A stretch of DNA of 64,000 bases from Microcoleus sp. FACHB-831 (GTDB lineage Bacteria > Cyanobacteriota > Cyanobacteriia > Cyanobacteriales > FACHB-T130). This document shows, in pieces, positions 8,560 through 17,372 of this stretch. Position numbers and translations under genes: made by a program. The notes beneath the pieces were generated by a model. The model did no database searches, was not told the origin of the DNA, and saw nothing but the letters and a program-made list of their open reading frames with translations. Each line of letters opens with the position of its first letter. The first letter of the stretch is position 1. The DNA is taken from assembly GCF_014695585.1 (NCBI RefSeq), contig NZ_JACJON010000075.1:124001-188000 (forward strand). Direction: 5' to 3'.

Positions 8560-9405
8560 TTATTTGATACGTTTTTGTTCGCTTTGATAAGTGATGTATT
8601 GGGCAAGAAATCCTGCTACGCCTGAGATTATCATCAACATAACGCTGAGGGCATTGATATCTGGTTTAACGCCAGTGCGTATGCGGCTAAAAATTTCCAT
8701 TGGTAGAGTACCCGAACCGGTTCCGGAAGTGAAGCTGGCAATCAGAAAATCATCCATGCTGAGAACAAATGCTATCAGACAGCCTGAGATAATACCGGGC
8801 AGCAATTCGGGAAGCAAAACTTTGATGAAAGCTTCTACAGGATTTGCACCTAAATCGAGTGCGGCTTCTTCGAGGTGAGGATCTAAGCCGCTGAGTCTAG
8901 CAGAGACAGCGATCGCTACATAAGCTAGACAAAAAACGACGTGGGCGGCGACGATTGTCCAGATACTAAGGCGAATCCCAATAACTGCTAGAAATATCAA
9001 TGTAGCGACTGCGATCGCAATATCGGGAATAATTAAAGGCAGAAAAGAAATCCCCCGATACAAGCTTTTGCCCGTAAACCGATAACGGGCTAAACCTACA
9101 GCCATAAGAGTACCCAAAACAGCCGCAATCCCCACAGCGCTGAACGCCACTGTGAGACTATTTTGCAATGCTGTAAAAATACGCCCGTCTTTAAGTAAAT
9201 TGCCGTACCATTTCAACGTGAATCCTTCCCAATTTGCGCTGTAAGGAGACTCATTAAAGCTATACAAAGCTAGTACCAGGATCGGCAGGTACATATAAAA
9301 AAACATCACAATGGAGAAAATGGCCTGCCAAGAGAAACCGGGTTTATCCTTAGATTTCACCATATCTACGGGTATTTCCTCCTGTTTAAGCCTCATGTCT
9401 ACCAT
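8560..9405 (-). CDS. potC: Spermidine/putrescine ABC transporter permease PotC
   Basis: This 281-residue inner-membrane permease has six predicted membrane spans and the cytoplasmic EAA loop (EEAALDLGANPVEAFIKVLLPELLPGI) that docks on the ATPase. The start of the mature-like segment (FSIVMFFYMYLPILVLALYSFNESP) is typical of PotC. It forms a heterodimer with PotB. The ATG at 9405 is preferred over a TTG one codon upstream. It is the last gene of the potA-D-B-C set, 36 nt after potB. Confidence 0.93.
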   Translation of the reverse strand: MVDMRLKQEEIPVDMVKSKDKPGFSWQAIFSIVMFFYMYLPILVLALYSFNESPYSANWEGFTLKWYGNLLKDGRIFTALQNSLTVAFSAVGIAAVLGTLMAVGLARYRFTGKSLYRGISFLPLIIPDIAIAVATLIFLAVIGIRLSIWTIVAAHVVFCLAYVAIAVSARLSGLDPHLEEAALDLGANPVEAFIKVLLPELLPGIISGCLIAFVLSMDDFLIASFTSGTGSGTLPMEIFSRIRTGVKPDINALSVMLMIISGVAGFLAQYITYQSEQKRIK

Positions 9406-9441
9406 CAAATATCACCATTAGCTAAGGTGCGATATAACTCT

Positions 9442-10353
9442 TTAAGGTTTGGTTGTATTATCGCCGTATTTAATTAAAAGCGCGATCGCAATACTCACGG
9501 CCATTATTAACACCATACTCAAAGCCGAACCAAAGCCCCAATTTTGAGTTGCCCCCAAAAACTGGTTATAAATCATGCGGGATACTGTCATGCTTTGCGC
9601 TCCGCCCAGTAATTCTGGATCGACAAAATCCCCTAAAGTATTAATAAAAACTAGCAAACACCCAGCAGCAATTCCCGGCAATGTTTGGGGGACAGTTACT
9701 TTCCAGAAACTTTGAATCGGATTAGCACCCAAATCGGCTGATGCCTCAAGTAAACGCTTATCAAGTTTTTCTATAGAGGCGTATAAAATTAACACCATAT
9801 AGGGAAGATAACTGTAGCCCATGCCGATAAAAACGGCTGGCCAGTCGTTGAGTAAATCTAAAGCAGGCAATCCTATACTTGTCAGTAAAGTGTTGAGGAC
9901 GCCAGTTCGCCGCAAAATTGTCACCCAGGCGTAAGAACGCAGGAGGGATGATGTCCACAAAGGCAACACAAACCCCAACAGCAGCAAATTACGCCACTTC
10001 TGGGGTGCCATTTGACCAATCCAGTAAGCGACGGGGAATCCTAGAAGCAGAGAAACCAGCATAGTGCCAAAGGCGAAGAAAAGCGATCGCTTTATCACCT
10101 GTAAATATATTGGCTGGAATACTTGGGCGTAGTTCTCAAATCCACTGGGATTGACGATATCTCCCGGTCGAATATTTGGCACCAAACTCAGCTCAAAAAT
10201 CACCAAGGTCGGTAGCACCAACAACAGTATCAACCAGATACCAGCTGGGCCAAGCAACGCTACAGGTTCCAACAACTTTGACCACGCCAGACGCTTGCTG
10301 GTATCTGGCTGGGAGTTTGGAGAGGGGGGTGAGGATTTGCTAGACAAAACCAC
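9442..10353 (-). CDS. potB: Spermidine/putrescine ABC transporter permease PotB
   Basis: This 303-residue permease is read from a GTG at 10353. It has six hydrophobic spans and the EAA loop (LEASADLGANPIQSFWKVTVPQTLPGI). The first periplasmic region (SLVPNIRPGDIVNPSGFENYAQVF) matches PotB proteins. It is paired with PotC in the membrane channel of a polyamine importer. It is separated from potD by 135 bp of A/T-rich repeat sequence containing GAGTTATTAATT-type inverted repeats. Confidence 0.93.
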   Translation of the reverse strand: MVLSSKSSPPSPNSQPDTSKRLAWSKLLEPVALLGPAGIWLILLLVLPTLVIFELSLVPNIRPGDIVNPSGFENYAQVFQPIYLQVIKRSLFFAFGTMLVSLLLGFPVAYWIGQMAPQKWRNLLLLGFVLPLWTSSLLRSYAWVTILRRTGVLNTLLTSIGLPALDLLNDWPAVFIGMGYSYLPYMVLILYASIEKLDKRLLEASADLGANPIQSFWKVTVPQTLPGIAAGCLLVFINTLGDFVDPELLGGAQSMTVSRMIYNQFLGATQNWGFGSALSMVLIMAVSIAIALLIKYGDNTTKP

Positions 10354-10488
10354 AATTAAAAAATTTTTGAATTTTAAGTTTTTAGCTTTGAGTTATTAGT
10401 TGGGCATCTGAAGAAGAGATTTGAGGTTTGAGTTATTAATTAAAAACTAATTACTAACTCAAAACTCTTTCCCATTCCCAGTTACTAA

Positions 10489-11649
10489 CTACGTTCTCAA
10501 TTGAGTCCAATATCTGTCATAAACTTCAGCAACTTTACCAATTTGGGCAACACTTTCACATTTTTGCAGCACTTCTTCTGGCGGAAACAGGCCGAGATTG
10601 TTGCGTACTGGGGGGGGTAATTCGTTGAAAGCAGCTTGATTTGGGGTCGCAAACTTTAATCGTTCGCATATTTGCGCTGCTACATCTGGCTGCAACAAAA
10701 AATTAATCCAAGCATAAGCACCATCAGGGTTGCGTGCTGTTTTAGGAATTACCAGCGTATCCGTCCACACCGAAGAACCACTGCGGGGAATAACATACTG
10801 TAATTTATTGTTTTCTTGGACAACTTTAATAGCATCTGATGAGTAAGACATGGCGAGCAGTAAATCTCCTGCTACGATTAGAGGTTGCCATGCGTCGGTA
10901 GTAAAATTGGCGATCGCAGGTTTCAGAAGCGATAACTTTTCATAAGCCTGCCTGAGTTGTTGGGGATCGGTGGAGTTGTAAGAATACCCCAAACTTTTTA
11001 ACGTTGCCCCCATCACTTCTCTGACATCATCAAGCAAAGTCATCCGCCCCGATAGTTGCTTCTGATATTCCCAAAGGTAATTCCAATCCTCTGGTGGTGG
11101 TGAGAGCTTTTCGCTGTTGAAAATCAAAACAGTTGTTCCCCAGGCCGTTGGTATGCTGTGGCGCAGATCTGGGTCAGCAGTAGGGTTCTGGAACCGGGGA
11201 AAGAGATTTTTTAGACCGTTAAGGCGAGAATGATCTAATTCAGCCAGCAGATCCAGCTCCACCATTCTGCTCACAGTATAGTCAGAGGGGTAGATGATGC
11301 TGTAGTCCCCGCCTCCAGACGCTTGAATTTTGGCTAGCATCTCGTCATTAGAACCATATACGTCCGCACGCACCTTAATGCCAGTCTCAGCGGTAAACCG
11401 CTTTAGCAAAGCATCATCTGTGTAGCCCGCCCAAGTGTAAATGTCCAAGGACTTTGGATCGCCACTGCCGCTTCGGTTCGGTGTTGCTTTCACTTCGGCA
11501 AGCTTCCAGCCGCAACTAGACAATGCCATGCAAGATAGCGCTGCTGCTGAGGTTTGTAAGAAACTACGCCTACCCTTGGATGTAGGATTTTGGTGGGTGG
11601 GCTTGAACAAAGGGAGATAGGGTGGGTTGGATTTTGGATTAATCGGCAT
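10489..11649 (-). CDS. potD: Polyamine-binding protein PotD, putative Tat-exported lipoprotein
   Basis: This 386-residue extracytoplasmic solute-binding protein should feed PotBC. The N-terminus carries a twin-arginine motif (GRRSFLQTSAAALSCMALSSC) that ends in a lipobox-like LSSC, suggesting Tat export and lipid anchoring. The mature part begins SGSGDPKSLDIYTWAGYTDDALLKRF, typical of PotD/PotF. Polyamine specificity is inferred from the neighbours; binding residues were not checked individually. A 549-bp gap separates it from potA, so a separate promoter is possible. Confidence 0.9.
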   Translation of the reverse strand: MPINPKSNPPYLPLFKPTHQNPTSKGRRSFLQTSAAALSCMALSSCGWKLAEVKATPNRSGSGDPKSLDIYTWAGYTDDALLKRFTAETGIKVRADVYGSNDEMLAKIQASGGGDYSIIYPSDYTVSRMVELDLLAELDHSRLNGLKNLFPRFQNPTADPDLRHSIPTAWGTTVLIFNSEKLSPPPEDWNYLWEYQKQLSGRMTLLDDVREVMGATLKSLGYSYNSTDPQQLRQAYEKLSLLKPAIANFTTDAWQPLIVAGDLLLAMSYSSDAIKVVQENNKLQYVIPRSGSSVWTDTLVIPKTARNPDGAYAWINFLLQPDVAAQICERLKFATPNQAAFNELPPPVRNNLGLFPPEEVLQKCESVAQIGKVAEVYDRYWTQLRT

Positions 11650-12198
11650 TCCTCTAACTTCTAGCCCAAAGCCTGGGGCATTTTGGATTTTTGATGGGTG
11701 GATAGTTGGATTAATAGGTTGCTTGCCAGTTGTAATAGCCTCTGGGTCGCCTGTATAACCAAATCCAAAATCGGCAATCTAAAATCTAAAATTTTCTAGT
11801 CCCTAGTTAACAGTATCGTACTGATTGCTTTAACGGGAGGGGTTCGCCCGTTTCGGCGTGGGTGTTTTGACAGGTAAGCATGTAAGGACGAAGCAGAAGA
11901 GTTTTTTATGGGTAGCCAGGTGATACCATTTTGGATTTTGGATTTTGGATTGGAAACGCCGATGCCTGTAGGAAATTTCAGCTCTTCAAATGTAGCCAGA
12001 TTAAAGCCAAATGGTATGAGTTAATCGATTTGTGGACTACAAGAGGGCAAATCAGGAATAATTCTCTGGATAGCCGTAAGTCACAAGATTGGCGTATTCC
12101 TGTCAACTCAACGCCGGAAATCCTCGCCACGAATTGATATAAAAGTGGCGATCGCTCTTTGAGGGCGAGATTTTAACTGGTGTAAAAACCATAAAAAT
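11650..12198. other. Repeat-rich gap between potD and potA
   Basis: No convincing gene is present; a 68-codon frame at 11931-12137 is built of repeat sequence. The gap has runs of the TTTGGATT unit (about 11684, 11760 and 11931-11955) and an inverted repeat, ATACCATTTTGG (from about 11924) against CCAAATGGTAT (about 12008-12018). Downstream are AGCTCTTCAAA, TTTGTGGACTAC and TACAAGAGGGCAA, all of which recur at 37640-38100. It looks like the remains of an insertion of a short mobile repeat. Confidence 0.5.
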
Positions 12199-13338
12199 CT
12201 ATTCCCGCAAAGCCAGACAATCTATTGCTGCCCAGTGGGCGTATATTGGGGTGTTGAGATCTGGCAAGCTACCAACAGTGTTTGGCTGGCGAACTGTCAA
12301 GCGATCGCCTGTTGCTAACTCCACCACATAATTAACGTGGGTTCCTAAGTACATTACGTGCGCCAAACGCCCTTCAAAAGTGTTAGTCTCGACGGTGGGC
12401 GCATAAAGGCTGAGGTGGATTTTCTCAGGTCGCACGCTTACGACAACCTCCGTGCCTTTCCCACCAAGATCGACACTATCTATTGGCTGCACGAAAAGTT
12501 TTAGCCCGTTGCCCGTGACAATCTGGATACTGGTACTGTCAGACGATTCGATTCGCCCTTGAAATAAATTCGTATCGCCAATGAAATCAGCCACAAATGG
12601 CGTCTTGGGACGTTCGTAAATTTCGGTAGGCGTACCGATTTGCTCGATTTTGCCACCCCGCATTACCGCAATCCGATCGGAAAGGCTCAGGGCTTCTTCT
12701 TGGTCGTGAGTGACCATAACAAAGGTCAAGCCCAAGTCTTGATGCAAATTGGACAGTTCCACTTGCATTTCTTTACGGAGTTTTAAATCCAATGCTCCCA
12801 AGGGTTCATCTAGCAAAACCACAGCGGGACGATTTACCAACGCTCGTGCCAAAGCTACCCTTTGCTGCTGTCCCCCAGACATCTGGTTGGGAAACCTATT
12901 GGCGAAGGATTCCATTTTTACCAGCTTTAGGGCTTCTTTTACCCTAGCTTCAATTTCTGCCCCAGACAGCTTCTTAATCCGCAGGCCAAAGGCGATATTC
13001 TCCCAGACACTTAAGTGCTTAAACAGAGCATAGCTCTGAAAGACGGTGTTCACAGGACGGCGGTAGGGGGGGACGTTGTTCATAGACTGTCCCTGAATCA
13101 GCACCTCGCCAGCCGATGGCATATCAAACCCAGCCATTAAGCGCAGGGTTGTAGTTTTTCCACAGCCAGAAGGCCCAAGTATACTAAAGAATTCTCCACG
13201 ATGGATGTCCAAGTCAACACCACGAACAGCGGTTTCTCCATTGAAAACCTTGAAAACCTTGCGGAGTTCAACATCCAGGTGAGTAGCTGTATCCGGAGAA
13301 GAGAGTTTTTGCACAGAAGTTTGAGACATAGTGACCAT
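12199..13338 (-). CDS. potA: Polyamine ABC transporter ATPase PotA
   Basis: This 379-residue ATPase has Walker A GPSGCGKTT, the signature MSGGQQQRVALARAL, Walker B VVLLDEPLGALD, and a C-terminal TOBE-type regulatory region from about residue 260 (VVSVRPEKIHLSLY). It powers import through PotBC. An alternative ATG three codons on is equally possible. The gene is divergent from the PBP2 gene across 248 bp. Gene order potA-D-B-C on one strand fits a single import system. Confidence 0.95.
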   Translation of the reverse strand: MVTMSQTSVQKLSSPDTATHLDVELRKVFKVFNGETAVRGVDLDIHRGEFFSILGPSGCGKTTTLRLMAGFDMPSAGEVLIQGQSMNNVPPYRRPVNTVFQSYALFKHLSVWENIAFGLRIKKLSGAEIEARVKEALKLVKMESFANRFPNQMSGGQQQRVALARALVNRPAVVLLDEPLGALDLKLRKEMQVELSNLHQDLGLTFVMVTHDQEEALSLSDRIAVMRGGKIEQIGTPTEIYERPKTPFVADFIGDTNLFQGRIESSDSTSIQIVTGNGLKLFVQPIDSVDLGGKGTEVVVSVRPEKIHLSLYAPTVETNTFEGRLAHVMYLGTHVNYVVELATGDRLTVRQPNTVGSLPDLNTPIYAHWAAIDCLALRE

Positions 13339-13586
13339 TCCCGGCGGCGATGCCCCACATAGTTAGATAGTTTTGTAGGTTAGGGGGAACCCCTCCATAC
13401 AGATTTTTTAGTTATGTGAGTGCTAGTTCTAGAGTAGTTTGCTCTCGCGTTATCGTACTTGGGTTTATTTTATCCGGCCTGCAACTCGGGGTCGCGTTGT
13501 GATGACGTGCAAAATACAGGCGGTACACTATTTACAAATCGCTTGTAATTTTTTGTTTCAATCCAAAAAGCTGATTATTTCTTGCT

Positions 13587-15401
13587 ATGACTTTGGTTAA
13601 TTCTTCCTCTAGCGTTCGTCAACCTAATTCTCGCACTGTTGGACGCAGTTACCAGTCGATTCTGATCATGCTGGGCATTACCGTCCTCATGCTGGGTGGT
13701 ATTGGCTCGCGTCTGGCTTATCTGCAACTGGTGCAGGGCGAGAGCAGTATCAAGCTAGCTGATAAAAACCGCATTCGCACAATTCGCAAACTGCCAGTGC
13801 GGGGTAATATTTTCGACCGCAAGGGCAGACTTTTGGCCAGCAGCAAGTTATCCCACTCTGTCTTTTTATGGCCAGTGGCTCGCAAAAAGGAAGATTGGCC
13901 AGCGACGATCCAACAACTTGCGCCAATTTTGAACATGTCGGAAGCTGAGATTAAAGAACGCCTGGAAGAGGCAGGCTATGGCTATCGAGAGCCGTTGCGG
14001 ATTGCGCGTGGTATTACTCCAGAACAGATAACAGCGTTGGCAGAACACAAAACCGAGCTGGAGGGGGTGGAGGTTGATATTGAACCCGTGCGGAACTATC
14101 CTAACGGAGAGATTGGCTCTCACGTTCTAGGGTACACGGGCGAGATGAGCGATCGCGAACTCACTAAGCGCAAAGATGAGAACTATCGCTTAGGCGATGT
14201 GGTTGGCAAGATGGGGGTTGAATCGGCTTTTGAGCAAAACCTGCGGGGAGAATGGGGGGGTCAGCAGTTTGAGGTAGATGGCAAAGGGCAAGTGATACGC
14301 TTTTTGGGTCAAAAAGCAGCGAGGGCGGGGAAGGATGTACATTTAACTTTAGATTTGGAGTTGCAGAAGACGGCTGAAAAGGCGCTTGGCAATCGCAGGG
14401 GCGCGATCGTGGCCATAGACCCCAACAACGGTGCTATCTTAGCCCTTGCCAGCCGTCCCGGCTTCGACCCGAATATCTTCTCTACTCGGATCAAACCACA
14501 GACCTGGAAGGAACTGCAAAAAAAGGATCACCCCTTTGTTAACCGCGCCCTGCGGGTCTTTCCACCTGCGAGTACGTTCAAAATTGTCACAACTACTGCT
14601 GCTCTTGAATCTGGTAAGTTTTCTCCCCATACCGTGTTGCAAACTTATGGTTCGCTAACTATCGGCGGGGTGCGGTTTGGAGAATGGAACCATGCTGGAT
14701 TTGGCCCGTTAGGATTTGTGGGTGGGCTTGCTATGAGTAGCGATACCTTTTTCTATCAAATTGCCAAGGGAATTGGTGGGCCAACCCTGATTGACTGGAC
14801 TAGGCGCTATGGCTTTGGCAAAAAAACGGGTATTGAGTTGACGAGCGAAGAATCCGCTGGTTTGGTCGCCGATGATGCCTGGAAGCGGAAGAGGATGAAG
14901 CAAGAGTGGACGATAGGGGACACGGTAAATATGTCAATTGGTCAGGGATTTCTCCAGACCAGTCCGCTACAAGTGGCGGTGATGTTTGCCGTACCTGCTA
15001 ATGGTGGCTATCTGGTTAAGCCGCACTTGCTCAAGGATGATGAAGACTCTAAAAAATGGCGAGAGTCTTTGAATCTCAAGCCAGAGACTATTCGCATCCT
15101 GCGCCAAGGTTTGCGGACTGTGGTAACTGGCGGTACTGGTAAAGTGATGAGTTCGCCAACTATACCGCCTGCGGCTGGTAAAAGCGGTACGGCTGAGGCT
15201 CCTCCGGGAGAGTCTCACGTTTGGTTTGGTAGCTATGCGCCTCATGATAAACCGGAGATTGTGGTAGTGGCTTTTGGCGAACACTTGGGCGGCGGTGGCG
15301 GTAAGGTGGCGGCACCTATGGTGTTACAGGTAATAGAGACTTATTTTAATAGTAAGAAGTCTGGAAAGCCTGATGCCAAGAAGTCAGTAAAGAGAATTTA
15401 G
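13587..15401 (+). CDS. mrdA: Penicillin-binding protein 2 (elongation-specific transpeptidase)
   Basis: This 604-residue class B PBP has one N-terminal membrane anchor (SILIMLGITVLMLGGIGSRLAYL). A dimerisation domain follows (VRGNIFDRKGRLLA), then the transpeptidase domain with the three active-site motifs: STFK (in PPASTFKIV), SSD in the SxN position (AMSSDTFFYQ), and KSGTAE in the KTG position. It crosslinks peptidoglycan during cell elongation in complex with RodA. The ATG at 13587 lacks a strong ribosome binding site. It shares the upstream region with potA. Confidence 0.93.
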   Translation: MTLVNSSSSVRQPNSRTVGRSYQSILIMLGITVLMLGGIGSRLAYLQLVQGESSIKLADKNRIRTIRKLPVRGNIFDRKGRLLASSKLSHSVFLWPVARKKEDWPATIQQLAPILNMSEAEIKERLEEAGYGYREPLRIARGITPEQITALAEHKTELEGVEVDIEPVRNYPNGEIGSHVLGYTGEMSDRELTKRKDENYRLGDVVGKMGVESAFEQNLRGEWGGQQFEVDGKGQVIRFLGQKAARAGKDVHLTLDLELQKTAEKALGNRRGAIVAIDPNNGAILALASRPGFDPNIFSTRIKPQTWKELQKKDHPFVNRALRVFPPASTFKIVTTTAALESGKFSPHTVLQTYGSLTIGGVRFGEWNHAGFGPLGFVGGLAMSSDTFFYQIAKGIGGPTLIDWTRRYGFGKKTGIELTSEESAGLVADDAWKRKRMKQEWTIGDTVNMSIGQGFLQTSPLQVAVMFAVPANGGYLVKPHLLKDDEDSKKWRESLNLKPETIRILRQGLRTVVTGGTGKVMSSPTIPPAAGKSGTAEAPPGESHVWFGSYAPHDKPEIVVVAFGEHLGGGGGKVAAPMVLQVIETYFNSKKSGKPDAKKSVKRI

Positions 15402-15412
15402 TTAAATTGAGT

Positions 15413-15463
15413 ATTCGTTGTTGGTTGTTCGTGGTTCATCGCCAGCAAAAATCAACAACGAAT
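15413..15463. terminator. 11-bp inverted repeat between converging genes
   Basis: ATTCGTTGTTG (15413-15423) is perfectly inverted at 15453-15463 around a 29-nt loop. It sits between the convergent PBP2 and purU genes and may help terminate one or both. The long loop and lack of a T-run make this tentative. Confidence 0.35.
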
Positions 15464-15560
15464 GCTAACAAGTAGCTAAATATTGGGGGCGATCGCGTTT
15501 GCCTTCTGGCGTTAGTCAGATTTGACTTAGAGGGCGGTTAACTCTCTCAATAGCGATCGC

Positions 15561-16415
15561 TTACTCAAATACTACTGTCCGATTTCCATAAACTAAGACG
15601 CGATTTTGTAAGTGCGATCGCACTGCTCTCGCTAACACTACTCTCTCTAAATCTTTCCCCTTCCTTACCAAATCTTCTACGTCATCCCGGTGACTTACCC
15701 TCACCACATCCTGCTCGATAATTGGCCCTGCATCCAATTCCGCTGTAACATAGTGAGCAGTTGCACCAATAATTTTTACTCCTCTTTCGTAAGCTTTGTG
15801 ATACGGATTTGCCCCCACAAATGCAGGTAAAAATGAATGGTGAATATTTATAACTCGCGAAAATTTTGATACAAAATCATCGCTGACAATTTGCATATAC
15901 TTCGCCAGCACAACTAAATCAATTTTGTACTGTTGCAGCAATTCTAATTGCTTCGCTTCCTGCTCTACTTTATTCTCTTTATTAATAGTAATGTGATGAT
16001 ATTCGATGCCAAATTGAGCGGCGACATCTTTTAAATCTGGATGGTTACTGATAATTAGCGGAATTTCAGCAGCAAATTCTTTTGCTCTGTGTCGCCAAAT
16101 TAGGTCAAACAAACAATGATCTTGTTTGCTCACCCAAATTGCCATTCGGGGTACTGTGTCGGAAAAGTGCAATTCCCACTTAGCTTGCAAAGGTTGAGCG
16201 ATCGCATTAAATGCTGGAGCAATATACTCTCGTGGTAAATTAAAATCTTCTAACTGCCATTCAATGCGCGTGAGAAACAACCCAGCGGCAAAATCCGTGT
16301 GCTGATCGGCATGAATAATATTGCCCCCATTAGAGTAAATAAAGTTGGCAATTTTTGCTACTAATCCCCGCTGATCTGGACAAGAAACTAGCAGCGTTGC
16401 AGTCGGTTTAAGCAT
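15561..16415 (-). CDS. purU: Formyltetrahydrofolate deformylase
   Basis: This 284-residue enzyme hydrolyses 10-formyl-THF to formate and THF, balancing one-carbon pools. It has an N-terminal ACT domain (LLVSCPDQRGLVAKIANFIY) and a C-terminal formyltransferase fold with INIHHSFLP and GATAHYVTAELDAGPII, carrying the catalytic Asn, His and Asp. It starts 2 nt after the DUF4340 stop, so it should be co-transcribed with the Gld-like ABC operon, an unexpected partnership for a one-carbon enzyme. Confidence 0.95.
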   Translation of the reverse strand: MLKPTATLLVSCPDQRGLVAKIANFIYSNGGNIIHADQHTDFAAGLFLTRIEWQLEDFNLPREYIAPAFNAIAQPLQAKWELHFSDTVPRMAIWVSKQDHCLFDLIWRHRAKEFAAEIPLIISNHPDLKDVAAQFGIEYHHITINKENKVEQEAKQLELLQQYKIDLVVLAKYMQIVSDDFVSKFSRVINIHHSFLPAFVGANPYHKAYERGVKIIGATAHYVTAELDAGPIIEQDVVRVSHRDDVEDLVRKGKDLERVVLARAVRSHLQNRVLVYGNRTVVFE

Positions 16416-16417
16416 GG

Positions 16418-17335
16418 TTATGGTGATGGAGTTGGACTAGCTTTATCTAATTTAGACGGCGTAGCTTTATCCGACTTAGCAGGCGATGGAGTCGGGCTAG
16501 CTTTATCTAATTTAGACGGTTTAGCTTTATCCGACTTAATAGGCGATGGAGTGGGACTCGCTTTATCCGACTTAGCAGGCGATGGAGTGGGACTCGCTTT
16601 ATCTAATTTAGATGGCGTAACTTTATCCGACTTAGCAGGCGATGGAATTGGACTCGCCGGGGGTGAATTTCCTGGCGTAGCTTTACCAGACGGAGTGGGT
16701 GATGGCGAAGGACTGGCGGTGGGTGATGGCGAAGTTATTGAGGTATCGGGAACTTCTTCTTTAACTTGTTTCCATTCTGATAAAGGGCGCTTCACAGCAT
16801 TCTCAAAATCTATCGGAACTAAAAGCACGTCTAGTTTTTGAGGCGCGATCGCGGGTGGATTCGTCTGAGCATAATAGAAACTGCGGTTGAAGTTAGGCTT
16901 ACCCAAAACTAGCTTATAATTTTGCTGATTTTTCAGCGATACTTCTACAGTAGCTAGAGGTTTGTCTAGACCATATTCCTGAATTTGATTAGCAGGAACA
17001 GAAAGAGTGCGATCGCTCTTTCCCTTCGCCAGTAAATCCAGCAAATAAGACACTACTGCATCGCTAGCTGGTTCGTCACTTGGCTCCTTCATTTGCCATC
17101 GAGACAGCTTCGACTTATCAGCAGCTTTCCCATCAGCACGCTCAAATCTTAACGTCGTCTCCTCGCTTCTAACTATCAAAGATTGAATCTGATCTTCTTC
17201 AAAAGAAAAGATTTTATTCTGCTTAGCTTGCGCCGCTTCGCGTTGAGCAGCACCCTGAATCTCATAGAAATAAACGAAACCACCCAAACCCAGTGCCAAA
17301 AGTATCAGAATTAGAGTTGTTCGCTGCAATTTCAT
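16418..17335 (-). CDS. DUF4340 protein with repetitive Ser/Pro/Lys tail
   Basis: This 305-residue protein has one N-terminal membrane span (TTLILILLALGLGGFVYFYEI) and a DUF4340 domain (about residues 40-195) containing YGLDKPLATVEVSLKN and YKLVLGKPNFNRSFYYAQ. DUF4340 genes commonly accompany GldG-like ABC systems. From about residue 200 the protein is a low-complexity tail of SPTPSPAKSDKATPSKLDKA units, encoded by tandem DNA repeats at 16420-16740. The tail ends at the stop only 2 nt before purU, so repeat slippage could alter the stop and spacing. Confidence 0.82.
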   Translation of the reverse strand: MKLQRTTLILILLALGLGGFVYFYEIQGAAQREAAQAKQNKIFSFEEDQIQSLIVRSEETTLRFERADGKAADKSKLSRWQMKEPSDEPASDAVVSYLLDLLAKGKSDRTLSVPANQIQEYGLDKPLATVEVSLKNQQNYKLVLGKPNFNRSFYYAQTNPPAIAPQKLDVLLVPIDFENAVKRPLSEWKQVKEEVPDTSITSPSPTASPSPSPTPSGKATPGNSPPASPIPSPAKSDKVTPSKLDKASPTPSPAKSDKASPTPSPIKSDKAKPSKLDKASPTPSPAKSDKATPSKLDKASPTPSP

Positions 17336-17372
17336 AATCGACAGAAGATTTGATTTGAGATTCTAACCAAAA

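Noticed and set aside
11931-12137. 68-codon frame in the potD-potA gap
   Set aside because: Its start is made of TTTTGGATT repeats and the rest matches repeat sequence found at 37.6 kb; no protein character.
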